Source of the DNA: Streptomyces hyderabadensis
Lineage (GTDB): Bacteria > Actinomycetota > Actinomycetes > Streptomycetales > Streptomycetaceae
DNA length: 64,000 nucleotides
Direction of reading: 5' to 3'
Assembly (NCBI RefSeq): GCF_020404845.1
Contig: NZ_JAIOJZ010000006.1
Span: 62,001 to 126,000 of the forward strand
Both the position numbers and the translations under genes were made by a program. The notes beneath the pieces are model-generated. The model saw only the letters and a list, made by a program, of their open reading frames with translations, was not told the DNA's origin and searched no databases. Of the stretch, positions 63,617-64,000 are shown in pieces (the stretch's first letter is position 1; each line of letters opens with the position of its first letter).

Positions 63617-64000
63617 CTACGGCCGACTCCAGCCGTTGCCGAACTCGCACTGGAGGTCTGTCCAGCGGCGCTGTTCGGCGGCGATGTGACTGGGGTAGCC
63701 GAGGCGTCCCACGCCCTTGACCCACTTGTTCCAGAGGCCGCCGGGCCGGATGAAGCGGTCGGCGTGCTGGGTACCGAGGAGGGCGTCGAGTCGGAGGAGG
63801 GCGCCCAGGGAGGCGGGTTGGTCGTAGTGGAGGTCGGTGCGGGGAAGGTACCGGTCGAGATAGGCGGTGAGGATCTCGGCGTCGGCGTGGGTGCCGAAGC
63901 GGGCCAGGGCGAAGCAGTAGGCGCTGCCGGAGTAGCAGACCTCGCTGTCCAGGAGCAGGTCGCCGATGCGTGCCCGGAACCGTTCGCGGTGGTCGACGCC
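63617..64000 (-). CDS. DUF6000-type protein, 3' part (partial)
   Basis: The C-terminal 127 residues, open at the right edge. Reads RIGDLLLDSEVCYSGSAYCF, ALARFGTHADAEILTAYLDR, YLPRTDLHYDQPASLGALLR and ends GYPSHIAAEQRRWTDLQ...GWSRP at TAG (63617-63619). The pattern CYxGxxYCFALARF with TAYLDxYLP and YDQ matches what I recall of Streptomyces DUF6000 proteins, often found near toxin or phage-defence genes. Function unknown. Confidence 0.7.
   Translation of the reverse strand, partial: GVDHRERFRARIGDLLLDSEVCYSGSAYCFALARFGTHADAEILTAYLDRYLPRTDLHYDQPASLGALLRLDALLGTQHADRFIRPGGLWNKWVKGVGRLGYPSHIAAEQRRWTDLQCEFGNGWSRP

Overview
The window is chromosomal DNA from a Streptomyces species. Evidence: very high G+C with strong third-position bias, many GTG starts, a WhiB-like regulator, DasR-type control of a chitinase, and a gene order that I recall from the S. 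coelicolor core around SCO5003-SCO5063 (ahpD-ahpC/oxyR, fumC, class I fumarase, wblI, glpX, xseAB, ispH, ppgK, ychF). No rRNA, tRNA, CRISPR array, insertion sequence or integrase was recognised.

Layout. 0-1 kb: 5' end of a secreted GH18 chitinase with a DasR-like operator. 1.3-9.6 kb: a complete-looking Tad/Flp-type pilus locus on the + strand (zinc-ribbon protein, CpaB, CpaE/TadZ, two TadE-like pseudopilins, TadA, TadB, TadC, Flp pilin, TadG-like protein), followed at 9.6-11.4 kb by two lipoproteins and a secreted OmpA-domain protein. No prepilin peptidase lies in the window. 11.4-13.4 kb: an anchored Ser/Ala-rich protein and an AraC regulator.

13.8-23.7 kb is an accessory, locally AT-richer region. 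It holds two diverged copies of one four-gene module: a WXG100-like protein, a larger protein with the T7SS-type LGFxPxPGD head and a hydrophobic hairpin, a soluble protein family shared only by the two modules, and a membrane protein. Between the copies lie a DUF192 gene, a SUKH-type immunity gene, a lipoprotein and a secreted protein. Neither large protein carries a toxin domain I recognise, so this is the best candidate here for an undescribed system.

23.7-34 kb: a luciferase-like oxidoreductase, a methyltransferase, an AlkZ-like winged-helix protein, a 1.2-kb non-coding stretch with strong hairpins, PIN-PhoH, a secreted lytic transglycosylase with a Crp-like upstream site, an AI-2E family permease, and the ahpCD/oxyR peroxide-defence divergon. 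34-39 kb: an overlapping leftward operon SPFH protein - ribbon-helix-helix protein - PadR - ABC ATPase - FtsX-type permease. 39-49.5 kb: a class A penicillin-binding protein, a PP2C/GAF/anti-sigma-kinase-like protein, DUF402, fumC, and a TetR/MFS/cupin set with a 24-bp operator over the MFS start codon.

49.6-64 kb: core metabolism and housekeeping. It holds class I fumarase, a DUF1707 protein, wblI, class II fructose-bisphosphatase, a DUF4245 protein, a nitroreductase, a DUF4287 protein, exonuclease VII, an APC permease, ispH, polyphosphate glucokinase, a DUF6542-like protein, ychF, a CbrC-family protein, and the 3' part of a DUF6000-type gene at the right edge. A recurring theme from 26 kb rightward is genes whose start codon lies 6-7 bases downstream of a TAnnnT hexamer with no Shine-Dalgarno sequence, i.e. 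probable leaderless transcripts.
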